Shown here in pieces: positions 52,340-60,372 of a stretch of DNA of 64,000 nt. The translations under genes were made by a program, and so were the position numbers. Numbering within the stretch: position 1 is the first letter of the stretch; each line of letters starts with the position of its first letter. This DNA comes from Amycolatopsis sp. NBC_01488. GTDB taxonomy: Bacteria > Actinomycetota > Actinomycetes > Mycobacteriales > Pseudonocardiaceae. The stretch is taken from positions 749,001-813,000 of the forward strand of contig NZ_CP109434.1 of assembly GCF_036227105.1 (NCBI RefSeq), written 5' to 3'. The notes beneath the pieces are model-generated. The model was given only the letters and a program-made list of their open reading frames with translations, was not told the origin of the DNA and did no database searches.

Positions 52340-52684
52340 TCAGCCCCGCCGCCGGGGACGGCGGAGCTGCGAGACACGAGGCGGGCGGTAGGGGTACTCC
52401 GGATCGTTTGCCTGCAAGAGCCGCTTGACGGTGCTTTCGCTGATCGACCACTGCTCGCCGATCCGCCACTTCGGCGTCCCGCCGTGGTAGGCGTCGATCA
52501 TGAGGCGGAGGTCAGCGTCGCTCAGCTGGTCAGTCACCCGCCACTGACGCTGGCTTCGGCCAGTCGATTGGACCGAAACCCGCCCTGTGGTGATCTCGGC
52601 TCGGGCGGCCTCCAGACGGTCGACCGCTCTGACTAGGGCGTTCGCCAAGTCCAAGCGTTTGGAGTAAGCGCCCACAAGGTCCAC
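52340..52684 (-). CDS. Small HTH protein (resolvase C-terminal-like)
   Basis: 114 residues from GTG/ATG 52684. The C-terminal half reads LSDADLRLMIDAYHGGTPKW followed by RIGEQWSISESTVKRLLQAN, a Hin-type HTH found at the end of resolvases, with a basic tail RPPRVSQLRRPRRRG. The N-terminal half is helical (KRLDLANALVRAVDRLEAAR). It could be a separate DNA-binding regulator or the C-terminal piece of a lost recombinase. Confidence 0.6.
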   Translation of the reverse strand: MDLVGAYSKRLDLANALVRAVDRLEAARAEITTGRVSVQSTGRSQRQWRVTDQLSDADLRLMIDAYHGGTPKWRIGEQWSISESTVKRLLQANDPEYPYRPPRVSQLRRPRRRG

Positions 52685-52692
52685 ATCGTACG

Positions 52693-52736
52693 AAACCCCT
52701 TCGTTTCAGCCTCCTTGGCTGGTCGGAGGGGTTTTT
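52693..52736 (+). terminator. Rho-independent-type terminator
   Basis: AAACCCC at 52693-52699 can pair with GGGGTTT at the end, and CCTCC with GGAGG inside; TTTTTT follows at 52732-52737. It is oriented for rightward transcription and marks the island's right border region. Confidence 0.55.
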
Positions 52737-52749
52737 TGCATTGCGTATT

Positions 52750-53200
52750 CGATCTTCGATGATCGGCTCGCGGCTTGCTCTTGTTCTCCTGGTGGGGCAG
52801 AAGTGGAGCACCGCCCCAGCCTTCATCCGGCGTCGGCGCGGTGTTCCCGCTGTTCCCCGGGCTCGCGCGGCGGGTGACCCCCGCCGTGGCGAAGAGGGGA
52901 CAACCGGCGCCACCCTCCCACCGTCGGCCACACTCGGTGACGGCGTCGGCGGTAGTGGCGCCGCCGTGTGCCAGCGGCGCTCGAGATCGTCGAGCAGCCG
53001 CTGCTCGACCTCTGGAGCGACGTGGGAGTAGGTCTCGATGACCCGGTTATCCAGGTGATGGCCGAGCCTCCGAGCTTGGGCAATCTCCGGCGCGCCGCCT
53101 GCGATCAGCCAGGTCTTGTGGCTGTGCCGCAGTCCGTGGAAAGTCAGCCCAGGCCGCACCGCCCGCCTTCACAGCGGCCTCCCACCCGGCTGAAACAAGA
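52750..53200 (-). pseudogene. Tyrosine integrase C-terminal remnant
   Basis: The text RPGLTFHGLRHSHKTWLIAG, then RRLGHHLDNRVIETYSHVAP, gives the His-x-x-Arg, the GHH and the nucleophile Tyr of an integrase, followed by EVEQRLLDDLERRWHTAAPL and a basic tail. The sequence to the right (AVKAGGAAWADFP) is in another frame, and the N-terminal two thirds are absent. It is a scar of an older element adjacent to the present one. Confidence 0.75.
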
Positions 53201-53373
53201 AGCGTCGCTCCGCAACAGGTGTGGTTCCCTAGCGCGGACATCTCCGGCGTCCGCCCCTAACGACGATGCAGGCGCCGGCCGCCATCCACGAAGCGCAGAC
53301 CGGGGGCAACTGTAACCCGCCAGGGCGGTTGCAGTGATACCCAGAGGACAACAGTCACTGCGGAAGGAACCAC

Positions 53374-53678
53374 GTGGGTGACCCGGAATTCACCACGGAC
53401 CAGGTCGACAGTGCAATCGACCACGTGATCGACAATGGCGCCTGCAACAACGGATCGACCATTCGTTACAGCCTGGTGTTCGCCGCCGCTGGCCTGGCTG
53501 CGCCGCAGGCACCCGGAAGGGACAGCCCGGAGGCGGCTACTTTCGGATCAACGACCTGCCCGACCCCTTCGCCCAGCGCACCCCACCTGGGCAAGTCGTC
53601 AGAGCAGGACGCTTCTGGGAGGACCAGAAGCGGAGCTGCGCAAACTGGGGCACTCAACGACGCCGCGGCCAGATCTAA
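53374..53678 (+). pseudogene. Frameshifted hypothetical gene
   Basis: From GTG 53374 the text VGDPEFTTDQVDSAIDHVID runs to about GLAAPQ. The sense then continues two bases off (GGGYFRINDLPDPFAQRTPP, GRFWEDQKRSCANWG, stop TAA 53676-53678). The intact gene would give about 110 residues or more. No named domain is recognised. Confidence 0.6.
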
Positions 53679-53708
53679 ACTCGCCACCTACGCGACCGCA
53701 TGGGAAGG

Positions 53709-54359
53709 TCAGGCCCGGGACGCTCCGAGGAACCGCAGCACGGCCAGGACGCGGCGGTGGTCCGCGTCGACCACGGGCAGGTCAAGCTTGGCGAAGATGT
53801 TGTTGATGTGCTTCGCCACGGCGCTCTCGCTGACCACCAGCGCCTGCGCGATGCCGGCATTGGAGCGCCCCTCGGCCATCAGGCCGAGCACCGCCCGTTC
53901 GCGGGGGGTCAGCCGCGCGAACGGGTCGCTGTCGCGCCGCAGCAGCAACTGGGCGACGACCTGCGGGTCCAGGGCCGTGCCCCCGTCCGCCACTCGCCGG
54001 ACCGCCGCCACGAAGTCGGCGACATCGGCAACCCGCTGCTTGAGCAGGTAGCCCACACCGCTGGTGTTCGCAGACAGCAGGTCAGCCGCGTACCGCTCCT
54101 CCACGTACTGCGAAAGCAGCACCACCGGCGTCCCCGGCCAGCGCCGACGGATCTCCATCGCCGCCCGCACCCCCTCGTCGGTGAAGCCGGGCGGCATCCG
54201 GACGTCGATCAAGGCGAGTTCGGGCCGGTGCTCCGCCACTGCCGCCAACAGCCCCTCCGCGTCGCCGGCTTCCGCGGCGACCTGGAACCCGCCCATCTCC
54301 AGCACCTTGATCAGGCCGACCCGCAACAACACCGAATCCTCGGCGATCACCGCGCGCAC
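53709..54359 (-). CDS. NarL/LuxR-type response regulator
   Basis: 216 residues. The receiver domain has acidic D8, the phosphoacceptor Asp52 (LALIDVRMPP), and GVGYLLKQRV with the conserved Lys. The LuxR HTH is LTPRERAVLGLMAEGRSNAG followed by ESAVAKHINNIFAKLDL. It overlaps the kinase gene by 13 bp. The pair responds to an unknown envelope signal; no target promoter is evident. Confidence 0.92.
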   Translation of the reverse strand: MRAVIAEDSVLLRVGLIKVLEMGGFQVAAEAGDAEGLLAAVAEHRPELALIDVRMPPGFTDEGVRAAMEIRRRWPGTPVVLLSQYVEERYAADLLSANTSGVGYLLKQRVADVADFVAAVRRVADGGTALDPQVVAQLLLRRDSDPFARLTPRERAVLGLMAEGRSNAGIAQALVVSESAVAKHINNIFAKLDLPVVDADHRRVLAVLRFLGASRA

Positions 54360-55594
54360 GGCAGCTCCGCGGTGACGGTGGTGGGCCCGCCAACGGGGCT
54401 GCTCACCTGGAAGGCCCCGTCGAGGGAGCCGACCCGCTTGGCCAGCCCGGCCAGCCCCGTGCCGGCGGCGGCGTCGGCACCGCCCAGCCCGTCGTCGGTC
54501 ACGCGCACTCGCAGCACCTCGCCGACCTGACGGACGATCACCTCTGCACGCATCGCGTTGGCGCGCTTCGTTGCATTGCTCAGCGCCTCAGAGATCACGA
54601 AGTACGCGACCGACTCCACGTTGGGCGCCACCCGCTCCTCCAGATCGACCCGCAGCCGCACCGGCAGGGGCGTGCGGGCAGCCAGCCCGGACAACGCCGC
54701 GTCCAGACCTCGGTCTTCGAGCACGGCCGGGTGCAGCCCCCGCACCAGGTCATCGAGTTCGGCGATCGCCTCCTTCGCCTCCAGGTGCGCTCTCGCGATC
54801 ACCTCGCGGGCATCACCCGGCAGGTCCGGGCGGGTGGCCATGGCCAGACCCAGGTTGACTGCGAGGGACACCAACCGCTGCTGGGTGCCGTCGTGCAGGT
54901 CGCGCTCGATCCGGCGGCGCTCCGCGTCGACGGCCTCGATCAAGTCGGTCCGGCTCACGGCCAGCTGATCGACCCGCTCCTGGAGCCGCTGCGCCCGGCT
55001 GGGCCCGAGCAGGCCCGACGCCAGCCGCGCCTCGGCCCGGGCTGCTGTCCGCGCGGTCCAGGGCAGGGCGCACAGAAGGAGGAGTCCAGCCGCTGTGTAA
55101 GCCGGCAGCTGGGTCAGGTAGCCGAACCAGTCCTGGCGGATTCCGGTTGGCAGCGCCCATGACCAGGCGTAGGCGATGACGCCCGCCAGGCACGCCGCTG
55201 CCACCGCGAGCACCAGCAGCTCCAGCAGCGCGAGCAGCGGGCCCAGCACGAGGTGGTAGCCGATCTTGCGCCAAGGCCGCGTCGTCGCGAGCCACCGGGC
55301 GGTCGAGGCCCACGTCCATTGTTCCGGCGCGGTGGGCGTGAGCCGGGGGACGTCCACACCGATGAGCACCCGGTAGCGAGCCCGCTGAACGGCCGTCAGC
55401 ACCGGGGTGCCGAGCAGGACCAGGGCGGCCGACACGGAAACCGTGAGGAGCCAGTTCCCCGTCCTGGCGGTAGTCGTCGCCGCCCAGGCCCACACGGGCA
55501 CCAGCGCCAGGTGCGGCAGCACACCAGCGGCAAGAAAGCCGGTGTCCCGCCGCGCCCGGAGGACCGTGCGTCTCAGTCCAGCTGGAATCGTCAT
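54347..55594 (-). CDS. HisKA_3 sensor histidine kinase
   Basis: 415 residues. About four TM helices (residues about 20-65 and 115-185) form a membrane sensor. The phosphoacceptor box is ERRRIERDLHDGTQQRLVSL with His near residue 231. The ATPase part has VAYFVISEALSNATKRANAM (N box) and RVTDDGLGGAD (G1). It phosphorylates the overlapping NarL-type regulator. Confidence 0.92.
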   Translation of the reverse strand: MTIPAGLRRTVLRARRDTGFLAAGVLPHLALVPVWAWAATTTARTGNWLLTVSVSAALVLLGTPVLTAVQRARYRVLIGVDVPRLTPTAPEQWTWASTARWLATTRPWRKIGYHLVLGPLLALLELLVLAVAAACLAGVIAYAWSWALPTGIRQDWFGYLTQLPAYTAAGLLLLCALPWTARTAARAEARLASGLLGPSRAQRLQERVDQLAVSRTDLIEAVDAERRRIERDLHDGTQQRLVSLAVNLGLAMATRPDLPGDAREVIARAHLEAKEAIAELDDLVRGLHPAVLEDRGLDAALSGLAARTPLPVRLRVDLEERVAPNVESVAYFVISEALSNATKRANAMRAEVIVRQVGEVLRVRVTDDGLGGADAAAGTGLAGLAKRVGSLDGAFQVSSPVGGPTTVTAELPCAR

Positions 55595-55648
55595 GGCACG
55601 ACGCTAGGGCACCGCAGGAGGACGATGCCATGAAACCTGTACCCGATC

Positions 55649-56047
55649 TCATGGTGAACCTAGTACCAGCTGTAGATCTTGATCTTGGCCTGTGGGCGGA
55701 CAGCATCTCGGGTCGGCAGGTCGGCTTCTGCCGGCCGCCGGCAGGTAGACCGAGAGGCCGCGCCAGGTCCACCTTCTGGCGGTGACCGGCGGGAGGTCCA
55801 CGCCGAGCACGGCGCGCAGCCGGTTCCACTGAACCACGGTCAGTGCCGGGGACACGGCCAGCAACACGAGAGCCGTGAAGACCACGCCGCCCAAGACGAT
55901 GTCCCGGGCGAACTTCACCTCGGTCAGGTGCAGGCCGAGCCAGAGTGCTGTGGTGATCCCCAGGGTGGTCAGCTGCACGGACACCCCAGCCGCGACGGAC
56001 CTGAAAGCCGCCGAACCACCGGCCCGCGTGCGTCGTGCCGTGTCCAT
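55649..56047 (-). CDS. Truncated sensor-like membrane protein
   Basis: 132 residues from GTG/ATG 56047. Two TM helices and the segment LTVVQWNRLRAVLGVDLPPV are strikingly like the adjacent kinase's LTAVQRARYRVLIGVDVPRL. After WRGLSVYLPAAG it turns into random-looking text (RSRPADPRCCPPTGQDQDLQ). It is therefore the N-terminal sensor part of a duplicated kinase that lost its catalytic half. Confidence 0.6.
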   Translation of the reverse strand: MDTARRTRAGGSAAFRSVAAGVSVQLTTLGITTALWLGLHLTEVKFARDIVLGGVVFTALVLLAVSPALTVVQWNRLRAVLGVDLPPVTARRWTWRGLSVYLPAAGRSRPADPRCCPPTGQDQDLQLVLGSP

Positions 56048-56232
56048 GATCCAACGCTAACCGAGACCGGGCCGACGGCACCATCATGCAGGCACCCGGG
56101 TCGGTGCGGTAGCAGGCACCACCACGAAGTCGGAACCACGGGCTACTGATCTCGGCTGGCCGCGGCGGCAAGGTTTCGCCGCAGGGCCGCCGACGCCGGC
56201 GGCATCACCACGACTTCGGTGGAGGAAATCTC

Positions 56233-56667
56233 ATGACCGTTCGGACGATGCCCCGGCCGCCACGCACGGCGAGGCCGCCGGGTGCCCGGGCGCGACCCCG
56301 GACCAGCTGGACGCCCAGGGTGCTCGGCGCGGTCGCTGCGGGCATGGTGCCGTGGGTGTTCGTGCTGGGCCGGTCCCTGCCCGAGACCACGCAGGTACGG
56401 CATTGGCCGGCCGTGTGGATCGGACTCGACCTGACCATGGCGCTCGGCTGCGCGACCACCGCGTGCTTGGCCCACCACGGCGATGACCGCGCCCGCCTGT
56501 CGGCGTCGGCCGTCGCGGCGCTCGTGGTGATGGACGCCTGGTTCGACGTTCTCACCGCCCAGGCCGGCGCCGAATTCACCCAGGCCCTCGTCTGCGCGGT
56601 TCCGGAGCTGGCCTTGGCCGGCCTGTGTACGTGGCTCGCCCTGCGCAACGCTGAAAGGGAGTCATGA
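56233..56667 (+). CDS. Small integral membrane protein
   Basis: 144 residues from ATG 56233. An Arg/Pro-rich N terminus is followed by about four TM segments (residues about 30-48, 62-84, 93-110, 122-138; PAVWIGLDLTMALGCATTAC, SASAVAALVVMDAWFDVLTA). The pattern is common among actinobacterial membrane proteins of unknown function. It overlaps the broken trypsin-like gene by four bases. Confidence 0.7.
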   Translation: MTVRTMPRPPRTARPPGARARPRTSWTPRVLGAVAAGMVPWVFVLGRSLPETTQVRHWPAVWIGLDLTMALGCATTACLAHHGDDRARLSASAVAALVVMDAWFDVLTAQAGAEFTQALVCAVPELALAGLCTWLALRNAERES

Positions 56668-57196
56668 CGATGAGAGCATCAGCGGCGGCGGCATGCGCGT
56701 TCGCCGCAGTGGCGTGCGTTCCGGGAACGGCCGACGCCATCGTCGGCGGCGGACCGGCCGATCAGCCGTACCGGTCGGTTCGTTGCAGTACGACAACAGG
56801 AACGACCCGAACTGGCCGGCGTGTGGGGTGTGTGGATCCACGACGGGCGTTCGAGCTCGGTCGGCACGTCTTGCGTACGGCGCCTGGGCGGCCACCGAGG
56901 GCAGCAAGCCTGTCGATCCCAGCGATCCGTCCATCTACCACATCTGGCTCGGCTCGCTGGACCGTACGAGCGGCGGGCAGGTCCGTCACGGCCGGGCGAT
57001 CGCCGTACCGGACTCGTGGGCCTCGGGAGTGCGGGATGCGGAGGGCCGGGTCGGCGACGTGCAGCTCAAGCGCCACCAGCTGCCCGCCGGCTACCTGGCC
57101 GGTATCGCCGCCGCGATCGGCGGCCTGATCGCCCTGCCCTACGGCGAAGAACTGCGCCGCTGTGTCCGCGCCGCGAAGCGCCCCCGTACAGCTTGA
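56664..57196 (+). pseudogene. Trypsin-like secreted protease, broken
   Basis: Signal peptide and activation site (RASAAAACAFAAVACVPGTA, then AIVGGGPADQPYRSV) are in one frame. SLQYDNRNDPNWPAC and the later GSKPVDPSDPSIYHIWLGSL, DRTSGGQVRHGRAIAVPDSW are in another. The catalytic His segment is destroyed and no GDSGGP follows; the C terminus (AGYLAGIAAAIGGLIALPYG) belongs to something else. Confidence 0.7.
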
Positions 57197-57235
57197 CGCG
57201 GTTTGCGCCTTCCGCGGACCGGGTAGGCGGTTTCC

Positions 57236-57439
57236 ATGACCCACCCGGACCGCGAAACCCTGGCCCGTCACCTGGCCGACGTCGACTACCCCTGCGGCCG
57301 CGAAGAACTGCTGCGCCGCGCGGCGGCGGCAGGCGGGGGCGACAACGTGCTCGGCCCGCTCGGCAACCTCCCGGCCGACGTCGGCTTCACCTGCGAAGAC
57401 GACGTGTGGAACGCCATGGCGCAGAGCCGCGCCGGCTGA
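57236..57439 (+). CDS. DUF2795 protein
   Basis: 67 residues, MTHPDRETLARHLADVDYPC followed by GREELLRRAAAAGGGDNVLG and LPADVGFTCEDDVWNAMAQS. This is the compact DUF2795 fold (a wHTH-like helical unit), common in actinobacteria with no assigned role. Confidence 0.8.
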   Translation: MTHPDRETLARHLADVDYPCGREELLRRAAAAGGGDNVLGPLGNLPADVGFTCEDDVWNAMAQSRAG

Positions 57440-57500
57440 CCATCGGGGTCAGTCGACTTCAACTGCGCGTCAGGATGCCCAAGCGCGCTCTGGCGGCAAG

Positions 57501-57532
57501 GTGAAGGGCCTCCACACCCGGAGGCCCTTCAC
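57501..57532. terminator. Bidirectional hairpin terminator
   Basis: GTGAAGGGCCTCC and GGAGGCCCTTCAC form a perfect 13-bp stem with loop ACACCC, between the convergent DUF2795 and HesB-like genes. There is no T run, as is usual in actinomycetes. Confidence 0.8.
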
Positions 57533-57533
57533 G

Positions 57534-57824
57534 TCACTTCACGCCGAACGCGGGTTGTTCTCCTCCGCCCGGCTCCAGCACCAGGGTCCGGCCGTCCACG
57601 ACGTCGGCCGTCGCCTGGTCGGCGAACACCCGGGCGCCGGTGTCGTCGTCCACGAAGACCGTGTCGGTCGGGGTCGCGGTCGCCGACACCGACGCCGTCA
57701 CGCCGGGGCTTCGGGGGTTCGCACCGGCAAGGGCGTGGATCCGCAACCCGCCTTCCGGAGCGGCGCCCGCCTCCCGGACCATCGTGACGATGGTGTCGGC
57801 CGCGTCGGGATCCATCGACAGCAT
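57534..57824 (-). CDS. HesB/IscA-like protein without cysteines
   Basis: 96 residues, MLSMDPDAADTIVTMVREAG, then RIHALAGANPRSPGVTASVS and VFVDDDTGARVFADQATADV. The fold matches HesB/IscA A-type proteins, but the three Cys that hold the Fe-S cluster are all missing. It therefore cannot carry a cluster and probably has another structural role. It lies nine bases from the CBS gene, so the two may be co-transcribed. Confidence 0.75.
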   Translation of the reverse strand: MLSMDPDAADTIVTMVREAGAAPEGGLRIHALAGANPRSPGVTASVSATATPTDTVFVDDDTGARVFADQATADVVDGRTLVLEPGGGEQPAFGVK

Positions 57825-57832
57825 CGCGCCAC

Positions 57833-58249
57833 CTACCCGAACGAAAGCGCTTCGACGAGTTCGCCCGCCTGCGGGTTCGGCAACGCCCTCGCGACGTCGG
57901 CCTGCGCCACCACGCCGACGAGTTCGTGGCCGTCGATCACCGGCAGCCGGCGGACCTGGTGCGCGGTCATCGTCCGCAGGATCTCCTCGGCGTCGTCGTC
58001 CGCGCCGATCGTCACCGCTTCGCCCTGCGCCAGCTCGCCGACGTGCACCGCGCGCGGGTCCTTGCCCTCGGCGAGCACCTTCACCACGATGTCGCGGTCG
58101 GTCAGCATGCCCTTGAGCCGGTTGTCCTCGCCGCAGATCGGGAGCGCACCGACCCCTTCGCGGGCGAGGATCTGCGCGGCGTCGTGCACCGTGTCGGACT
58201 CGCGGGCGCAGGTCGCGCCGGGGGTCATGATGTCTCGGGCAGTCGTCAT
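57833..58249 (-). CDS. Two-CBS-domain protein
   Basis: 138 residues. Two CBS units are seen: ARDIMTPGATCARESDTVHD to LTDRDIVVKVL, and VGELAQGEAVTIGADDDAEE to GVVAQADVARAL. It resembles Hrp1-type hypoxic-response proteins of mycobacteria. CBS pairs bind adenine nucleotides and sense energy state. It is divergent from a DUF3140 gene. Confidence 0.88.
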   Translation of the reverse strand: MTTARDIMTPGATCARESDTVHDAAQILAREGVGALPICGEDNRLKGMLTDRDIVVKVLAEGKDPRAVHVGELAQGEAVTIGADDDAEEILRTMTAHQVRRLPVIDGHELVGVVAQADVARALPNPQAGELVEALSFG

Positions 58250-58380
58250 GGTCGTTCTCCTTTCGAAGGCCTTTTCGTGCGGCTACCCGGTGTGCGCGGA
58301 CCTACACTCCCGACCGCCTCGTTTTCGCGACGGCCGGACGGGTAACCGCACCGGACGATCGGCATCCGGAGGTGATCGAC

Positions 58381-58722
58381 ATGGCCGCGCAGGCAGCGGT
58401 GGACGACGAACTGTGGGCGGAGTTCCACCGGGTGGTCAACATGACTTCCCGCGAACTGGCCGACTGGCTCCGCACGCGCGACGCGGGCCCCGAGACCGAG
58501 GCACTGCCCGACCGCGCGGGCACCCCGACCGGGCACGACGTCCTGGGCATCCTCCGGAAACGGAGGTCCGATGTGGACACCCACGACGCCGAGGTGATGC
58601 GGAAGGTCGTCGACCGCGTCCACGCCCAGCGCCGCGACGACCTCGAACCCACCGGTGGCGAGGACCACTGGCGGCGGCGCCTCATGTCGCTCGGCCACGA
58701 CCCGCTGAAGCCGCCCGCGTAA
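58381..58722 (+). CDS. DUF3140 protein
   Basis: 113 residues from ATG 58381, placed by GGAGGTGATCGAC. The text AAQAAVDDELWAEFHRVVNM, then MTSRELADWLRTRDAGPETE and VLGILRKRRSDVDTHDAEVM matches DUF3140, a small helical family seen near HesB and CBS genes. Function unknown. Confidence 0.82.
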   Translation: MAAQAAVDDELWAEFHRVVNMTSRELADWLRTRDAGPETEALPDRAGTPTGHDVLGILRKRRSDVDTHDAEVMRKVVDRVHAQRRDDLEPTGGEDHWRRRLMSLGHDPLKPPA

Positions 58723-58874
58723 CGGCGCCGAAGTCCGCCCGGCCGGCGTCCTCCTCGACGACGACCGCCGCGGTCATCGTGGCCGATCCCGGCATCGTCG
58801 AGACGCGGTAGTGGTTTCGATGGCCGCCGACGGGGCAACCGAGCCGCGACGACCGAGCCGAGGAGGCGAAACCC

Positions 58875-60074
58875 GTGAAGGCAGTGGTGTGGCACGGCGT
58901 CGGGGACATCCGCGCCGAGGAGGTACCCGATCCGAAGATCCTGGAGCCGAGTGACGCCGTCATCCGGATCACCCGCAGTGCGATCTGCGGGACCGACCTG
59001 CACCTCGTGCGCGGGACGATGCCGGGCATGGTGCCCGGGACCGTGCTCGGCCACGAGGCCGTCGGCGTCGTCGAAGAGGTCGGGCCCGCCGTGCGCGGCT
59101 TCACGCCGGGCGACCGGGTCGTCGTGTGTTCGACGATCGGCTGCGGCACCTGCTCGTACTGCCGCGCCGGCTACTACGCCCAGTGCGACACGGCCAACCC
59201 GAACGGCCCCGGCGCCGGCACCAGCTTTTTCGGCGGCCCCGAGACCACCGGCCCCGTCGACGGCTTGCAAGCGGAGTACGCGCGGATCCCCTTCGCGATG
59301 ACCACCCTCGTCCGAATCCCGGACACCGTCGGCGACGACCAGGCCATTCTCGTGTCGGACATCTTCCCGACGGCCTGGTTCGGCGCCCGGCTGGCCGAGG
59401 TCGGGCCGGGCGACAGCGTCCTGGTGCTCGGCGCCGGCGCCGTCGGCCAGCTGGCGATCGCCTCCGCGAAACGCCAGGGCGCGGGCCGCGTGTTCGCCGT
59501 CGACGGCATCGCCTCCCGCCTCGACCTCGCCCGCGGGCAGAACGCCGAGACCGTCGACTTCAACGCCGAGGACCCGGTGGCCGTGGTCCGGGAACTGACC
59601 GGGGGCATCGGCGTGGACCGGGTCATCGACGCCGTCGGCGTGGACGCGCAGCGCCCGGCGCGCGGACCGGCCGCCGGCCAGGGGGAAGACCTCGAAGCCG
59701 AGCGGGAGCTCGCCGCGCCCGACGCGGCGCCGGACGGTGACCAGTGGGTGCCGGGCAACGCGCCCAGCCTCGCGGCGCGCTGGGCCGTCGACGTGGTCGC
59801 GAAGGCCGGCACGATCGGCGTCATCGGCGTCTACCCGCCGGGGTTCGACCGGTTCCCGCTCGGTGAAGCGATGAACAAGAACCTCACCGTTCACCTGGGC
59901 AACTGCAACCACCGCCGGTACGTGCCCCGCCTGCTGCAGCTCGTCGCGTCCGGCGCGGTCGATCCGACGGCCTTCATCACCCAGCACGAAGAGCCGGTGA
60001 ACGCGATCGACGCCTACCGGACGTTCGACCGGCGCGAGTCCGGCTGGCTGAAGGCGGTACTCGATGTCGACTGA
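58875..60074 (+). CDS. Zinc-dependent alcohol dehydrogenase (MDR family)
   Basis: 399 residues. Catalytic zinc ligands Cys38 (AICGTDLHL), His60-Glu61 (GHEAVGVVEE) and the structural zinc Cys90, Cys93, Cys96, Cys104 are intact. The Rossmann motif VLVLGAGAVGQLAIASAKRQ binds NAD(P). The middle loop is longer than usual (AQRPARGPAAGQGEDLEAER). The substrate is probably a formaldehyde- or alcohol-type compound; adjacency to an aldehyde oxidoreductase suggests alcohol to aldehyde to acid flow (inference). Confidence 0.9.
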   Translation: MKAVVWHGVGDIRAEEVPDPKILEPSDAVIRITRSAICGTDLHLVRGTMPGMVPGTVLGHEAVGVVEEVGPAVRGFTPGDRVVVCSTIGCGTCSYCRAGYYAQCDTANPNGPGAGTSFFGGPETTGPVDGLQAEYARIPFAMTTLVRIPDTVGDDQAILVSDIFPTAWFGARLAEVGPGDSVLVLGAGAVGQLAIASAKRQGAGRVFAVDGIASRLDLARGQNAETVDFNAEDPVAVVRELTGGIGVDRVIDAVGVDAQRPARGPAAGQGEDLEAERELAAPDAAPDGDQWVPGNAPSLAARWAVDVVAKAGTIGVIGVYPPGFDRFPLGEAMNKNLTVHLGNCNHRRYVPRLLQLVASGAVDPTAFITQHEEPVNAIDAYRTFDRRESGWLKAVLDVD

Positions 60075-60336
60075 GCGAAACCACCGCGATGACAGTCCGG
60101 CCACGGCCACGCCGCCGGACCCGGACCCCGCCGCCACGCCCGACCTGGAACCCGGCGGTGGGGTGCCGCTCGGCAGCACACCGCCGGACTCCGCGCAGAC
60201 GTCGGGGTTGTCGCACCCGCAGCCGATGCCGTCGAAGGCCATGCCGGCGGCTTGGCTCGTGGTCATCGCGGTGCTGACCCTGATGGCCGCGGCCTTCGTC
60301 GTGTCGCTGGCGGCCGGGTGGCTGAAGATGTGGTGA
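60064..60336 (+). CDS. Single-TM protein (DUF6480-like)
   Basis: 90 residues from ATG 60064, starting 11 bp inside the dehydrogenase end. A Pro/Asp-rich head (DSPATATPPDPDPAATPDLE) is followed by one C-terminal TM helix (PAAWLVVIAVLTLMAAAFVV). It is coupled to the dehydrogenase. Function unknown. Confidence 0.7.
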   Translation: MSTERNHRDDSPATATPPDPDPAATPDLEPGGGVPLGSTPPDSAQTSGLSHPQPMPSKAMPAAWLVVIAVLTLMAAAFVVSLAAGWLKMW

Positions 60337-60372
60337 CCCCGGCGGGAAGCGCGGTGGTTGCCGCGTCGGCCG

